A stretch of DNA of 13,616 bases from JAFAQB01 sp046724555. GTDB taxonomy: Archaea; Thermoproteota; Nitrososphaeria; Nitrososphaerales; Nitrososphaeraceae. Positions 6,265 through 12,736 of the stretch are shown here, in pieces. Every line of letters starts with the position of its first letter. The first letter of the stretch is position 1. The notes under the pieces were generated by a model that had not been told where the DNA came from, did not search any database, and saw only the letters and a list, made by a program, of their open reading frames with translations. The stretch covers positions 1 to 13,616 of the forward strand of contig JBKOWU010000025.1 of assembly GCA_046724555.1 (NCBI GenBank), written 5' to 3'. The position numbers and the translations under genes are program-made.

Positions 6265-6459
6265 CTGATATTAGATATATTAAATTCAAACAAACCTTGA
6301 AAGGTTTAGCAGTAAGACCTTAGCCTCCAGACCAGAGAATCGGGTGCTGGAGAGGAAAACTATAATGAAACTCCTCCAAAAGTAGAATGCAATTTAACTG
6401 ACAAAGGACAAGAGCTTGTTGAGTCTATAATTAATTTGCTTCAAAGAATGGGGAAATGA
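6265..6459 (+). pseudogene. Broken HxlR-type winged-helix regulator
   Basis: Three neighbouring frames together spell an HxlR-family DNA-binding domain. About 6265-6311 gives LILDIL in one frame and FKQTLKGL in another. Positions 6309-6359 read SSKTLASRPENRVLERK. After a further frame change at about 6360, the frame from about 6357 to the TGA at 6457-6459 reads YNETPPKVECNLTDKGQELV followed by an Ile/Leu-rich helix. The PPKVEY-x-LTDKG wing motif with Tyr-Asn-Glu before it is characteristic of HxlR, and SKTLA...LEE...ER matches the recognition helix and wing region. No start codon and no N-terminal third are visible. It is convergent with the TauE/SafE permease gene. A working copy would have been a small thiol- or stress-responsive repressor; this copy cannot make it. 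Confidence 0.7.
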
Positions 6460-6525
6460 AGTTCATATAAATAATAGAGAATAGTTGTTGTATGTAACCC
6501 ATAGTAAAACTAATCAAAATTACCC

Positions 6526-7275
6526 TTATTTTAAAATGCTGCTACTTCCATCTATTATGAACTTTATACTCACCAATATTATAGATACCAAAACAATTTT
6601 TTTAAATGTGGTTTGGTTTATTCTACCAACTATTTTTCTTCCAATAAATGAGCCACCTATTGCAGTAGCAAAAAATACAGGTATATAGTAGTAGTATTGC
6701 GGTAACAGAAATCCTTGATAAATATATGATGGTATTCTAGTAGAATCTGTTGCTAATGCTATAACCGCTGCTGTTGCTATATATTTTGTCTTTTCTAAAT
6801 TAAATCCAGTAAGAAATGTAGCTCGCAATGCTCCACCAGTTCCTACTATACCTGTAATGAAGCCAGAAATACTGCCACCTGTAATTGTTGTACTTGTATT
6901 TGCTGCGAATTTTAGCGATGGTTTAAGCAGAAATAAAACAGATAATGCTATTAAAAATATTCCAAGGATAATTTGCAAATTACTTTGCGCTATTACTCCA
7001 ACAAGGGAAGCACCTAAAAAACTTAGAACTACACTTGGGATACCAAATGTAATTATTATTTTCTTATCTAATCCACGTCTAAAGAAATTGATTCTTCCTA
7101 TGTTTCCTATCAAATGGGATATCGCTACTAGTATTAATGCAGTTTTAAAATCAACAAAAAATAATGCTAAAGGTAAAAAGATGGTAGAAGAACCAAACCC
7201 AGCAACAGCCCCAATAACTTCTGATATAAAAGCAATTAGAAAAAATAGTAACGATGCAGGGTCTAATGCATACAT
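6526..7275 (-). CDS. TauE/SafE-family membrane permease
   Basis: The 249-residue, strongly hydrophobic protein has about eight predicted membrane spans and the two-fold internal repeat of the TauE/SafE (formerly DUF81) family. The first half has GAVAGFGSSTIFLPLAL (about 22-38) and the second the matching GFITGIVGTGGALRATFL (about 138-155). The family exports or imports sulfite, sulfonates or other small organic or sulfur anions across the cytoplasmic membrane; the substrate here cannot be read from the sequence. Length is normal and there is no frameshift. The ATG at 7275 is preceded by GGAG at about 7283-7287 and a TATA-like ACAATATAG at about 7296-7303. Its 3' end faces the HxlR relic, which might once have been a local regulator, though convergent order makes that only a guess. 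Confidence 0.9.
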   Translation of the reverse strand: MYALDPASLLFFLIAFISEVIGAVAGFGSSTIFLPLALFFVDFKTALILVAISHLIGNIGRINFFRRGLDKKIIITFGIPSVVLSFLGASLVGVIAQSNLQIILGIFLIALSVLFLLKPSLKFAANTSTTITGGSISGFITGIVGTGGALRATFLTGFNLEKTKYIATAAVIALATDSTRIPSYIYQGFLLPQYYYYIPVFFATAIGGSFIGRKIVGRINQTTFKKIVLVSIILVSIKFIIDGSSSILK

Positions 7276-7324
7276 TTGTTGCTCTTTTCTCCGCTATATT
7301 GTATGAAACGTATTATAACCACAG

Positions 7325-7336
7325 GATATAATTTTT
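7325..7336 (+). promoter_or_regulatory. TATA box for the 46-aa ORF
   Basis: GATATAATTTTT, about 26 nt before the ATG at 7354. Confidence 0.35.
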
Positions 7337-7353
7337 AGTCACAAGGTCAGAAT

Positions 7354-7494
7354 ATGTCTAAGGATATAGTAAAGATATCTAATCAATTGGTTGGCAATAT
7401 GGGTCTTTTACATTTGCTACGAATTATCAAAGCGTGGTTGAAATTACCGACACAAAGTAGTAATGGGGTGCCTTATAGCTTCTATAGCTGGTGA
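7354..7494 (+). CDS. Candidate 46-residue protein, function unknown
   Basis: ATG at 7354 opens 46 codons to TGA at 7492-7494. The protein begins MSKDIVKISNQLVGNMG, has a Leu/Ile-rich basic middle (LLHLLRIIKAWLKL) that could be one amphipathic helix, and ends PYSFYSW. It has no Cys, signal peptide or recognised domain. The TATA box at 7325-7336 is spaced as in the leaderless genes nearby, which is the main reason for listing it. It lies 37 bp before the zinc-ribbon membrane protein on the same strand, but that gene has its own TATA-like box at 7500-7508. Confidence 0.35.
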   Translation: MSKDIVKISNQLVGNMGLLHLLRIIKAWLKLPTQSSNGVPYSFYSW

Positions 7495-7531
7495 TGAAGT
7501 TTAATTTGATGAATATCGAATATTAGTTGTT

Positions 7532-7777
7532 ATGAAATGGTGGTCTGGATGGACCTTAACTGTTATTATAGCTGCTATTTCGCTGGCAATTTCCTACGTT
7601 CTCTTTCAGTTGGGAATTTACCTTTTCTTTCTACCAGTTATATTTTTTATTCCATTAGCAAGGTTTTTCTTTAGAACCAGGCAGCGCTCACAAGTCATAT
7701 GTCCTAGTTGTGGATTAGCTTCAAAAGGAAACTATTGCCCTAGATGTGGCACAAGACTTTACACAGATGGGGTTTGA
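7532..7777 (+). CDS. Two-helix membrane protein with C-terminal zinc ribbon
   Basis: This 81-residue protein has two hydrophobic spans (about 8-26 and 28-47) joined by a very short turn, an Arg-rich boundary (RTRQR, 48-52), and then a zinc ribbon with C57, C60, C69 and C72 (CPSCGLASKGNYCPRCG). By the positive-inside rule the ribbon faces the cytoplasm. Small membrane-tethered zinc ribbons are common in archaea and usually uncharacterised; roles in protein or nucleic-acid binding at the membrane are possible. TTTAATTTG at 7500-7508 is about 28 nt before the ATG, consistent with its own leaderless transcript. It is divergent from the TauE/SafE permease, so both could respond to the same local signals, but nothing in the sequence shows that. 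Confidence 0.75.
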   Translation: MKWWSGWTLTVIIAAISLAISYVLFQLGIYLFFLPVIFFIPLARFFFRTRQRSQVICPSCGLASKGNYCPRCGTRLYTDGV

Positions 7778-7996
7778 GTCTTGTTAATTTGACCTTTTAG
7801 GTTGGATTAGGCATAATGGCATAGCATAACAGAAAGTATAACACAAGATTTCTAAAGTCATAAGTTAATCATCGCTACGCCAGCAGTTTTTATCCAGTAG
7901 AGTAAAATAACCTATTAGTCAGCAGGCAGGAAAGGCTTCACACGCCAATCATACATACACAGATAGACACGCGATGTAAACTACCCCTTAGTATAG

Positions 7997-8277
7997 TCAA
8001 CCAACATCATTCTTATTGTCATCATATCGTGGCTTTTCCTCTGACCTGCTACTTCCTGTACTTCAGGGTTCTTTTTGCCTTGTCCTTTGCAGCTCTAATT
8101 TGTGTTCAAATTCTTCTATACTAAAAATTAGGTCGTTGGCCCAATTATCTCTAATGTTTCAAGCTCAAATACAGGATTTAACTCTGGATAATGTAACAAC
8201 AGATTGGCCATTCTATGATAACGATAAGTAATTAACGAATAACGAATCCACTTTATAGCTTTTAGCGTTATTAGGCT
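7997..8277 (-). pseudogene. Frameshifted small gene, family unknown
   Basis: On the minus strand the frame with ATG at 8211 reads MANLLLHYPELNPVFELETL (and is open further upstream to about 8277, without a start) and stops at a TAA. Shifting one base at about 8140 continues protein-like text: DNWANDLIFSIEEFEHKLEL, then QRTRQKEP, one in-frame TGA, and a hydrophilic end (SSRSEEKPRYDDNKNDVG) stopping at 7999-7997. One frameshift plus one nonsense codon would restore a protein of about 75 residues. The text is Glu/Lys-rich with a helical look in the middle and a charged tail, unlike the Ser/Leu-rich plus-strand reading of the same bases. No family is recognised. The alternative is that it is chance open sequence. 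Confidence 0.35.
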
Positions 8278-8362
8278 GATTGTTTTCTTTCAGTCTCATG
8301 CAGTTAAGATTCAATATGTATTAGTTTGAGGTTCTTCTTTTTATTTTTCTTGTTTTATTGTG

Positions 8363-8379
8363 ACTTGACTTTGTCAAGT
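8363..8379. terminator. 7-bp hairpin with 3-nt loop
   Basis: ACTTGAC (8363-8369) and GTCAAGT (8373-8379) form a tight stem, followed on the plus strand by a T-rich tract ending TCTTTTTTGG. It could end transcription from the left, or be a 3' structure of the minus-strand gene at 8482. Confidence 0.3.
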
Positions 8380-8481
8380 TCTTGTAATCTTTTTTGGTGG
8401 TGTACAAGATTTCGATAAGAAGTTTGTATTGTCTATTTGAGTATCATATGTATCATATACATCAGATAGTATGCTAAGACA

Positions 8482-8733
8482 TTAATACTTCCATTCTGGT
8501 GATATGTTGTTCCACCATGAGCGATATGGTTTAGCATCCTTGCCGATTTCATCTTTTATTCTAAATTCAATTGAATAAAACATATTCTCCATTGCATCAG
8601 TACCGCCATCATCAAATAACTCTCTACCAATTTCTTCTATACGCTTCTTTTTTGATTCAAAATCTGAAGCATTAGGATTCTGTATAGTATATGTGAGAGC
8701 ATCATAAAGCTCTTCTTCTAAGTATGCATCCAT
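8482..8733 (-). CDS. 83-residue acidic cytoplasmic protein, function unknown
   Basis: The protein is acidic and helical. Residues 1-22 (MDAYLEEELYDALTYTIQN) and 27-40 (KKKRIEEIGRELFDDGG) look like two amphipathic helices. A third segment (AMENMFYSIEFRIKDEIG) follows, then an aromatic C-terminus with two adjacent Trp (YRSWWNNISPEWKY). It has no Cys, signal peptide or membrane span. Composition and helix pattern suggest a genuine folded protein rather than chance sequence. I cannot name a family. A TATA box (minus reading GCATAAATCC, 8756-8765) is about 28 nt before the ATG at 8733 and supports that start. It is divergent from the 25-aa membrane peptide gene at 8842. Confidence 0.7.
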   Translation of the reverse strand: MDAYLEEELYDALTYTIQNPNASDFESKKKRIEEIGRELFDDGGTDAMENMFYSIEFRIKDEIGKDAKPYRSWWNNISPEWKY

Positions 8734-8812
8734 TCGTAAGTCTCATAATTCTCTCGGATTTATGCTTGTCCTTTCTACCCAATTGGCATTTCTAATTACT
8801 TATTGAATCTTG

Positions 8813-8820
8813 ATTTAATA
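8813..8820 (+). promoter_or_regulatory. TATA box for the 25-aa peptide gene
   Basis: ATTTAATA, about 26 nt before the ATG at 8842. Confidence 0.35.
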
Positions 8821-8841
8821 GTATAGTTTCATTAACATATC

Positions 8842-8919
8842 ATGTATGGTATTGGTATATTAGGAATAGCAATAATTGGTCTTGGAATTGCGTCACGTAA
8901 ACGTCATCAAGCTAGATGA
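8842..8919 (+). CDS. 25-residue single-span membrane peptide
   Basis: ATG at 8842 opens 25 codons to TGA at 8917-8919. Residues 1-17 (MYGIGILGIAIIGLGIA) are almost purely Gly, Ile and Leu with G-x-G-type spacing, and the tail SRKRHQAR is strongly basic. This is the architecture of a tiny tail-in membrane peptide. The TATA box at 8813-8820 is correctly placed for a leaderless transcript. The length is too short for statistical support, but the sharp hydrophobic/basic division together with the promoter makes it plausible. It resembles in plan, not in sequence, the ORFs at 2734-2841 and 4211-4327. Confidence 0.4.
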   Translation: MYGIGILGIAIIGLGIASRKRHQAR

Positions 8920-8930
8920 ATGTCTCCTTT

Positions 8931-9122
8931 TCAATCATATCTCATGAGTATTCCTAATATCTTGTTCATTGGATGCTTACACCTGCAGCTTCTAGTTCCG
9001 TGAACAGAAAACTTGTGATGACACCTATAGTAGGTGCATATTGGTTCATCTCGTTGACCTAACACATTCAGTACTTGGCCATTTTTCCAATTCTTGGACT
9101 TGGCCGTCTTTTGCTGTACCAT
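8931..9122 (-). CDS. Small Cys/His-rich putative metal-binding protein
   Basis: This 63-residue protein has a basic, hydrophilic first third (KTAKSKNWKNG) and a dense cluster of metal-ligand residues: C29, C34, H35, H36, H41, C46, C48 and H50 (CTYYRCHHKFSVHGTRSCRC then KHP). The spacing does not match a standard zinc ribbon or finger, but so many ligands within 22 residues point to zinc or another metal. It has no signal peptide, so it is cytoplasmic. The ATG at 9122 lies 6 nt after the stop of the exported protein gene (9129-9299) on the same strand, so the two are almost certainly co-transcribed and translation may be coupled. The plus-strand frame over the same bases lacks this pattern and is a shadow. 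Confidence 0.6.
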   Translation of the reverse strand: MVQQKTAKSKNWKNGQVLNVLGQRDEPICTYYRCHHKFSVHGTRSCRCKHPMNKILGILMRYD

Positions 9123-9128
9123 GGTTAA

Positions 9129-9299
9129 TCAAGGAAAAGGAAGAAGGAATGGTGTGTTATCCTTTTGTGAACATTTTGGGGCAAGCGAAGAATCGACTCC
9201 GCATTGAGTACCCTTGTCATTACTTATAGCATCAGCATACTGGAGAGACATCGCAGCAGAGAATATTCCAATTGTTGATACCATAGTTAGAATTATCAT
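9129..9299 (-). CDS. Small exported protein with one Cys pair
   Basis: On the minus strand ATG at 9299-9297 opens 56 codons to TGA at 9131-9129. The start MIILTMVSTIGIFSAAMSLQ is a signal-peptide core with cleavage predicted near YADA (21-24). The mature part is only about 32 residues, with C33 and C43 (GTQCGVDSSLAPKCSQKDNT), probably a disulfide, and a hydrophobic proline end (PFLLPFP). The n-region lacks a charge if ATG is the start. The upstream open codons include RRLIHLIII, which would make a better signal peptide, but no standard start codon lies there. It is the first gene of a two-gene operon with the Cys/His-rich protein at 8931-9122. I recognise no named family. A secreted peptide, metal carrier or cell-wall component are all open. 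Confidence 0.6.
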   Translation of the reverse strand: MIILTMVSTIGIFSAAMSLQYADAISNDKGTQCGVDSSLAPKCSQKDNTPFLLPFP

Positions 9300-9460
9300 C
9301 GAGATAATAATAAGATGGATAAGCCTTCTCCAACAGTGTTATTATTAGTTGAAATATATTTGACTTTGATAGTATTACCGCAGTAATTTCTTTAGGAACT
9401 TCTTTCCATATAGAGAATTATGTGTTAATATCAAGAGAAAAGAAGTGTCATCAACCGAGA

Positions 9461-10531
9461 TTATGACACATATGGTTGTTGTTTTCGCTCAAATTCCTGC
9501 ATTCTAGCATTCAAAGCCATGACTTGGTCTGACAGCTGTGCTATTGCATCATCTTTCATTTTGTCACGATTTCTTAACGCTTGATTTAAGTCTTCTAGCT
9601 CTTCTACCTTGCTTTGTATATCTGCGCCTTGTCGTTCTAGCTGGTGGATATTTAGAAATGTCAGATAGGGTTCAATTTTCTTAAACAGCTCGGCTTTCTC
9701 TGATTCCTTTTTGCGCCAATACGTGCTCCCCGAATGTCCTATGAACCATTCCGAAAAATCAGAATAGCCCAAGTCAGATATGGTAGTTTTCACAAACCGT
9801 CTGAAGGAGTGAAGGGTTATTTGCCTGCGTCTTCCATTGCTCCCTTCTTCTCTATCACCTTTATTCATACGATCCAATGCCTTGCCAAAAGAATCACGCA
9901 AATCATCATACAAGTACCCTGGATTTGGTGTTTTTTTATCTTGATAAACTGCAAACACCAAGTCAATATCTTTCTTATTCGGTGTTCTGTATTCTGTTAC
10001 CATTTTTCCAATTTGTTTGTCTTGGTGGCATACTCTTCTAGTTCGGTATTTGTAATCCAACAATGACTTTATTTGTTGAGCTATTTCTTCAGTTAAAAAT
10101 ACTGTTCTATCAGACTTTGTCTTAGTATATTCTCCTCTTACGAAAACCTTGGGAGGATTAGACTTCAAATCCAAGTCTTTAATACGAATAGATAATGCTT
10201 CAACAGCACGCATTCCTGTTGCAGCAAGTAACATTACATACGTTCGTAGTCGAATATTATCACATATATTCAGTATTTCTATAACGTCTTGTTTAGATAA
10301 TGCTTCTTTCTTTCTCATAACTATTTTAGGGAGTTTTACTTTTAGCTTAAACTTTCTTGGACTTATATCAACGTCATAGTATTCAAGGAAATTTTTTACT
10401 GTTACTACACGCTGCTTTAATGTAGTTGTCGCAATATTGCAATTTCGCAGATATGCCGCATATCCATTTAATACGCTATATAGGTCCAGCGTATCATTTT
10501 TAATTTTTGCAATTACGTCACTTACAGTCAA
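9461..10531 (-). CDS. Tyrosine recombinase (integrase), N-terminally truncated reading
   Basis: The 356-residue reading from TTG at 10531 contains a core-binding region (about 1-70) and a catalytic domain (about 75-295). Catalytic residues are visible: R108 (ATGMRAVEAL), Lys at 137/139 (YTKTKSDRT), H241 and R244 (LHSFRRF), H266 (FIGHSGST) and nucleophile Y271 (STYWRK). A coiled coil follows (about 296-350), as in some archaeal integrases. The set is complete, so catalytic function is possible. However, coding sequence clearly continues upstream (EEYLFRLNSFEKFVANEYDD, 10532-10621) to an ATG at 10621 whose third codon is TGA. The natural product is therefore interrupted, and only an internal TTG start could give a protein, one missing its first helix. 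No att site or tRNA is seen nearby. The gene is divergent from RNase HI. Confidence 0.85.
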   Translation of the reverse strand: MTVSDVIAKIKNDTLDLYSVLNGYAAYLRNCNIATTTLKQRVVTVKNFLEYYDVDISPRKFKLKVKLPKIVMRKKEALSKQDVIEILNICDNIRLRTYVMLLAATGMRAVEALSIRIKDLDLKSNPPKVFVRGEYTKTKSDRTVFLTEEIAQQIKSLLDYKYRTRRVCHQDKQIGKMVTEYRTPNKKDIDLVFAVYQDKKTPNPGYLYDDLRDSFGKALDRMNKGDREEGSNGRRRQITLHSFRRFVKTTISDLGYSDFSEWFIGHSGSTYWRKKESEKAELFKKIEPYLTFLNIHQLERQGADIQSKVEELEDLNQALRNRDKMKDDAIAQLSDQVMALNARMQEFERKQQPYVS

Positions 10532-10621
10532 ACTATCATCGTACTCGTTTGCAACAAATTTTTCGAAGCTATTTAACCTGAAAAGATACTCCTCTTGCTT
10601 AGCATATGTTGTTCAACCCAT
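10532..10621 (-). pseudogene. Natural 5' end of the integrase, stopped at codon 3
   Basis: The minus-strand reading is ATG GGT TGA (10621-10613), then an unbroken frame TTYAKQEEYLFRLNSFEKFV and onward into the TTG-started integrase. No ATG, GTG or TTG lies between the TGA and the TTG at 10531. EEYLFRLNSFEKFV is typical of the first helix of the SAM-like core-binding domain in archaeal integrases. A/T boxes at 10647-10660 (minus reading TTTTTAATTTAG) sit about 25-35 nt before the ATG, exactly where a leaderless promoter should be. A TGG-to-TGA change would explain the state. Confidence 0.65.
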
Positions 10622-10788
10622 TATAGCATTATATGATCATTATGTATACTAAATTAAAAATAAAATCAAAAAGTATTGCAGTTAAATTATCTATTTGTAT
10701 GTTATGTTTGCCCAATGTATGTATTTGACATTGTTGCATAATTACTATGGATGGATAATAATATAGGAGATACTATTTTTGTTAAATT

Positions 10789-11211
10789 GTGTTGACTATT
10801 CATATTGATGGTGCAAGTCGCGGAAATCCAGGACCATCAGGAATAGGTATAGTGATAATCAAAAACAAGCTGATAATAGCTGAGTATGACGAATTTATAG
10901 GAAAAAAGACAAACAATCAAGCAGAGTATGCTGCATTGAAAAAGGCACTACAAATTGCATCCATGTTAGATAATGAAATTACAGTTTTATCAGACAGTAA
11001 ACTCGTTGTTAGTCAAAGGAAGAATAAATATAGGGTAAGAAATAAACAGATAAAGATCATATTTAGAGAGATTTCTAATCTAGAAAAGCAATTTCGCACT
11101 GTTATTTACAGGTACGTTCCAAGAGCAAAGAATCACTATGCAGATTTTCTTGCAAATCGGGCAATAGATGAACACCTTTACAACAATATAAATAACAAGA
11201 GTGCACAATAA
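10789..11211 (+). CDS. rnhA: Ribonuclease HI
   Basis: The 140-residue protein is a standard-length type 1 RNase H, which cleaves the RNA strand of RNA-DNA hybrids in the cytoplasm with two metal ions. All four acidic catalytic residues are visible: D7 (HIDGASRGNPGPSG), E46 (NNQAEYAALKKAL), D69 (VLSDSKLVVSQ) and D119 (KNHYADFLANRA). N115 and A118 complete the final motif. The start is GTG at 10789, or TTG at 10792. A TATA-like box at 10756-10766 about 27 nt before supports GTG and a leaderless transcript. The C-terminus (YNNINNKSAQ) is an Asn-rich tail beyond the domain. It is divergent from the integrase and apparently monocistronic. The family is widespread in archaea and is not by itself a mobile-element gene. 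Confidence 0.93.
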   Translation: MLTIHIDGASRGNPGPSGIGIVIIKNKLIIAEYDEFIGKKTNNQAEYAALKKALQIASMLDNEITVLSDSKLVVSQRKNKYRVRNKQIKIIFREISNLEKQFRTVIYRYVPRAKNHYADFLANRAIDEHLYNNINNKSAQ

Positions 11212-11661
11212 TTGTAAGGATGGCAGCTGTGAAGATTCAGAGTTAAGCCCAATTTTATTATAAAAGATGAGGATAAGGCATTTGACTGAGCTGCCGCAAT
11301 ATATTTAGCATTAACTTATAATAGTCATAAATGCAATTTACGATTATAAGACCGCATAAATTAGAATACGTTGCTACTTTAACTCTTTAAATGGCACACC
11401 TAAATCCAGTGACAGGATCTGATGTTGATGGTATTTTTGCTTAATACTTTCAGAAATAAGTAATCAAATGAAGAAATCTCATGTCTATTAAAAGTATGTA
11501 ATCTATTATGACATTTAAATTATACCTGCTGCTGTTCCTAAATATACATGGTATGCACAAATTATCAGAAAATATAGCTTGATTTATCTTTACGTATAAG
11601 TGGACAGCGAATGAGATAAAATGAGATTTATGATATCCCTAATTGATCATGAGAACATAAA
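11212..11661. other. Intergenic stretch, no clear gene
   Basis: Contains several TATA-like boxes and a 17-codon ORF at 11391-11444 (MAHLNPVTGSDVDGIFA). Its reading continues in the -1 frame as LILSEISNQMKKSHVY to a TAA at 11489-11491, suggesting either an eroded tiny gene or chance. A GGCAGCT/AGCTGCC inverted pair (11222-11228, 11289-11295) is too widely spaced to interpret. Nothing else is recognised. Confidence 0.4.
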
Positions 11662-12132
11662 TTATCTATCAATATTATGGATTGACTCTTTTTTTGACTC
11701 GTCTTTCCTTTGACTTTCCTTTCGAGAAGCGTTTCTTGCTTTCTTTGATATCACCTCATCTGCTTTTGAAATATTATTATTATTATTATTCATTTGTCCT
11801 TGAGAAGAACCAGTTTCTCCCAAGACCATGTTAACAATTTCATCTACCGCTCTGTCAAGAGTAGAATCGATATTTTTTTTGATATCTGCGAGTCTGTTAT
11901 CTGCTTCCTTAGTAATTAAAGAGGATTCGTCTTCAGCTTCTTTCTTTGCAATATCTACGATCCTTTTCGCTTCCTCATTAGCAATAGAAATTGTCTGTTG
12001 TTTCAAATTTTCAATTTGCTCGTTGGAATAAATTAATATTCGCTTTTTCATTTCCTCAATTTTTGAATTGAGATTATCAATATCTTTTTCAAGTTCAGCC
12101 AATGCATTGATAATAACCTCAACGGAAGACAT
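11662..12132 (-). CDS. Coiled-coil protein resembling archaeal ATP-synthase subunit H
   Basis: The 156-residue protein is a long helix with heptad-like Ile/Leu/Glu/Lys spacing from about 4 to 104 (LAELEKDIDNLNSKIEEMKK, then EEAKRIVDIAKKEAEDE). It ends the core with DRAVDEIVNMVLG, very like the C-terminus of the peripheral-stalk subunit H of archaeal A-type ATP synthases, which holds the catalytic head against the membrane part. The rest (105-156) is unusual: a six-Asn run (115-120) encoded by an (AAT)6 microsatellite, then a Lys/Arg/Ser/Glu-rich tail. AGGAG at 12138-12142 is 5 nt before the ATG, and a TATA-like TTTAATAT lies at about 12169-12176. No other ATP-synthase genes are adjacent, so the assignment rests on sequence style alone; a structural-maintenance or other coiled-coil role is possible. 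Confidence 0.6.
   Translation of the reverse strand: MSSVEVIINALAELEKDIDNLNSKIEEMKKRILIYSNEQIENLKQQTISIANEEAKRIVDIAKKEAEDESSLITKEADNRLADIKKNIDSTLDRAVDEIVNMVLGETGSSQGQMNNNNNNISKADEVISKKARNASRKESQRKDESKKESIHNIDR
11773..11790. repeat. (ATT)6 trinucleotide microsatellite in coding sequence
   Basis: Six ATT units (AAT on the coding strand) encode residues N115-N120 of the coiled-coil protein. Slippage would change tail length in whole codons without breaking the frame. Confidence 0.7.
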
Positions 12133-12325
12133 TTTAGCTCCTGATCATTATTACTGCAATTATTGGGCATATTAAACCCTTACTGTATAGATGTATAAAT
12201 CCCGATGATGACGTAAGGTGATAATAGTTAGCGGGTAATTTATTCCCTGTTATTCATTTCATTCTACAAAGCTCGAATTCTGTACTGCCAGTTTAAGGCA
12301 TATCCAAATCTGGCGTTGGGAATTA

Positions 12326-12736
12326 TTAAGATTGGCTAGGCGTTATTGCTTTCCAACTATCGAGCGAATAAAAAAATATTGAATATCTCCCAAGGTTAAT
12401 TTCACATAGCCTCTCATCTCCTTCTAGAGACATTGAATCCTTGTTTGGATTTCCTCCGAACGCTGGCCTCAGAATAGCAATTACAGCTAGCCCGCCAGAG
12501 ATGTCAGCCATTTCTTTGAGTCTTTTTACCTCATAACCCTTTAACTTTGGTACTGTATTGCTTGATTTTACCTGGATGAGCCAGACTGTTGAATTACGGG
12601 TAGCAATAATGTCTGCAGGCCCTCTGCTTCCTTTGGACAGTTGTATACTCCATCCTCTAAGCTTGAGATAAATTGCAATTATAAATTCGGCCTCTCTGCC
12701 AAATTTACTCCAAGAATGGGAGGAAACAACTGACAA
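12326..12736 (-). CDS. PD-(D/E)XK nuclease-fold protein, Holliday-junction-resolvase-like
   Basis: The 136-residue protein has the core of the restriction-endonuclease/Hjc fold. An N-terminal helix with E15 or E17 (KFGREAEFIIAIYLKLRGW) is followed by D42 in GPADIIA and then Q55 and K57 in VWLIQVKSS, the D...(E/Q)xK metal site with Gln replacing the usual Glu. A small basic segment (KGYEVKRLKEM) and closing strands (GLAVIAILRP, YSIFFYSLDSW) follow. Family members resolve branched DNA or act in repair and restriction; the short length and absence of a partner gene favour a resolvase-like or orphan repair nuclease. The start TTG at 12736 is supported by a TATA-like box about 30 nt upstream (minus reading AAGTAATAATG, about 12761-12773). 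No methyltransferase gene lies beside it. Confidence 0.8.
   Translation of the reverse strand: MSVVSSHSWSKFGREAEFIIAIYLKLRGWSIQLSKGSRGPADIIATRNSTVWLIQVKSSNTVPKLKGYEVKRLKEMADISGGLAVIAILRPAFGGNPNKDSMSLEGDERLCEINLGRYSIFFYSLDSWKAITPSQS

Noticed and set aside
6388..6406. ATTTAACTGACAAAG shared by the HxlR relic and both halves of the 290 gene
   Set aside because: It encodes the common LTDK motif in each, and the surrounding protein text does not align convincingly, so common origin is not claimed.
6857..7306. Plus-strand 149-codon open frame across the permease gene
   Set aside because: It is antisense to an intact TauE/SafE protein with clear family motifs, and its own product is unstructured-looking.
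8016..8231. Plus-strand 71-codon open frame
   Set aside because: Ser/Leu/Cys-rich with no motif. The minus-strand reading of the same bases looks more like protein, so this is taken as a shadow.
9041..9229. Plus-strand 62-codon open frame
   Set aside because: It overlaps the two-gene minus-strand operon, which has a signal peptide and a Cys/His cluster; this frame has neither.
12268..12312. CTCGAATTC and nearby bases resembling a tRNA T-arm or an attachment site
   Set aside because: No anticodon or acceptor stem could be built around it and no repeat of it was found elsewhere in the window.
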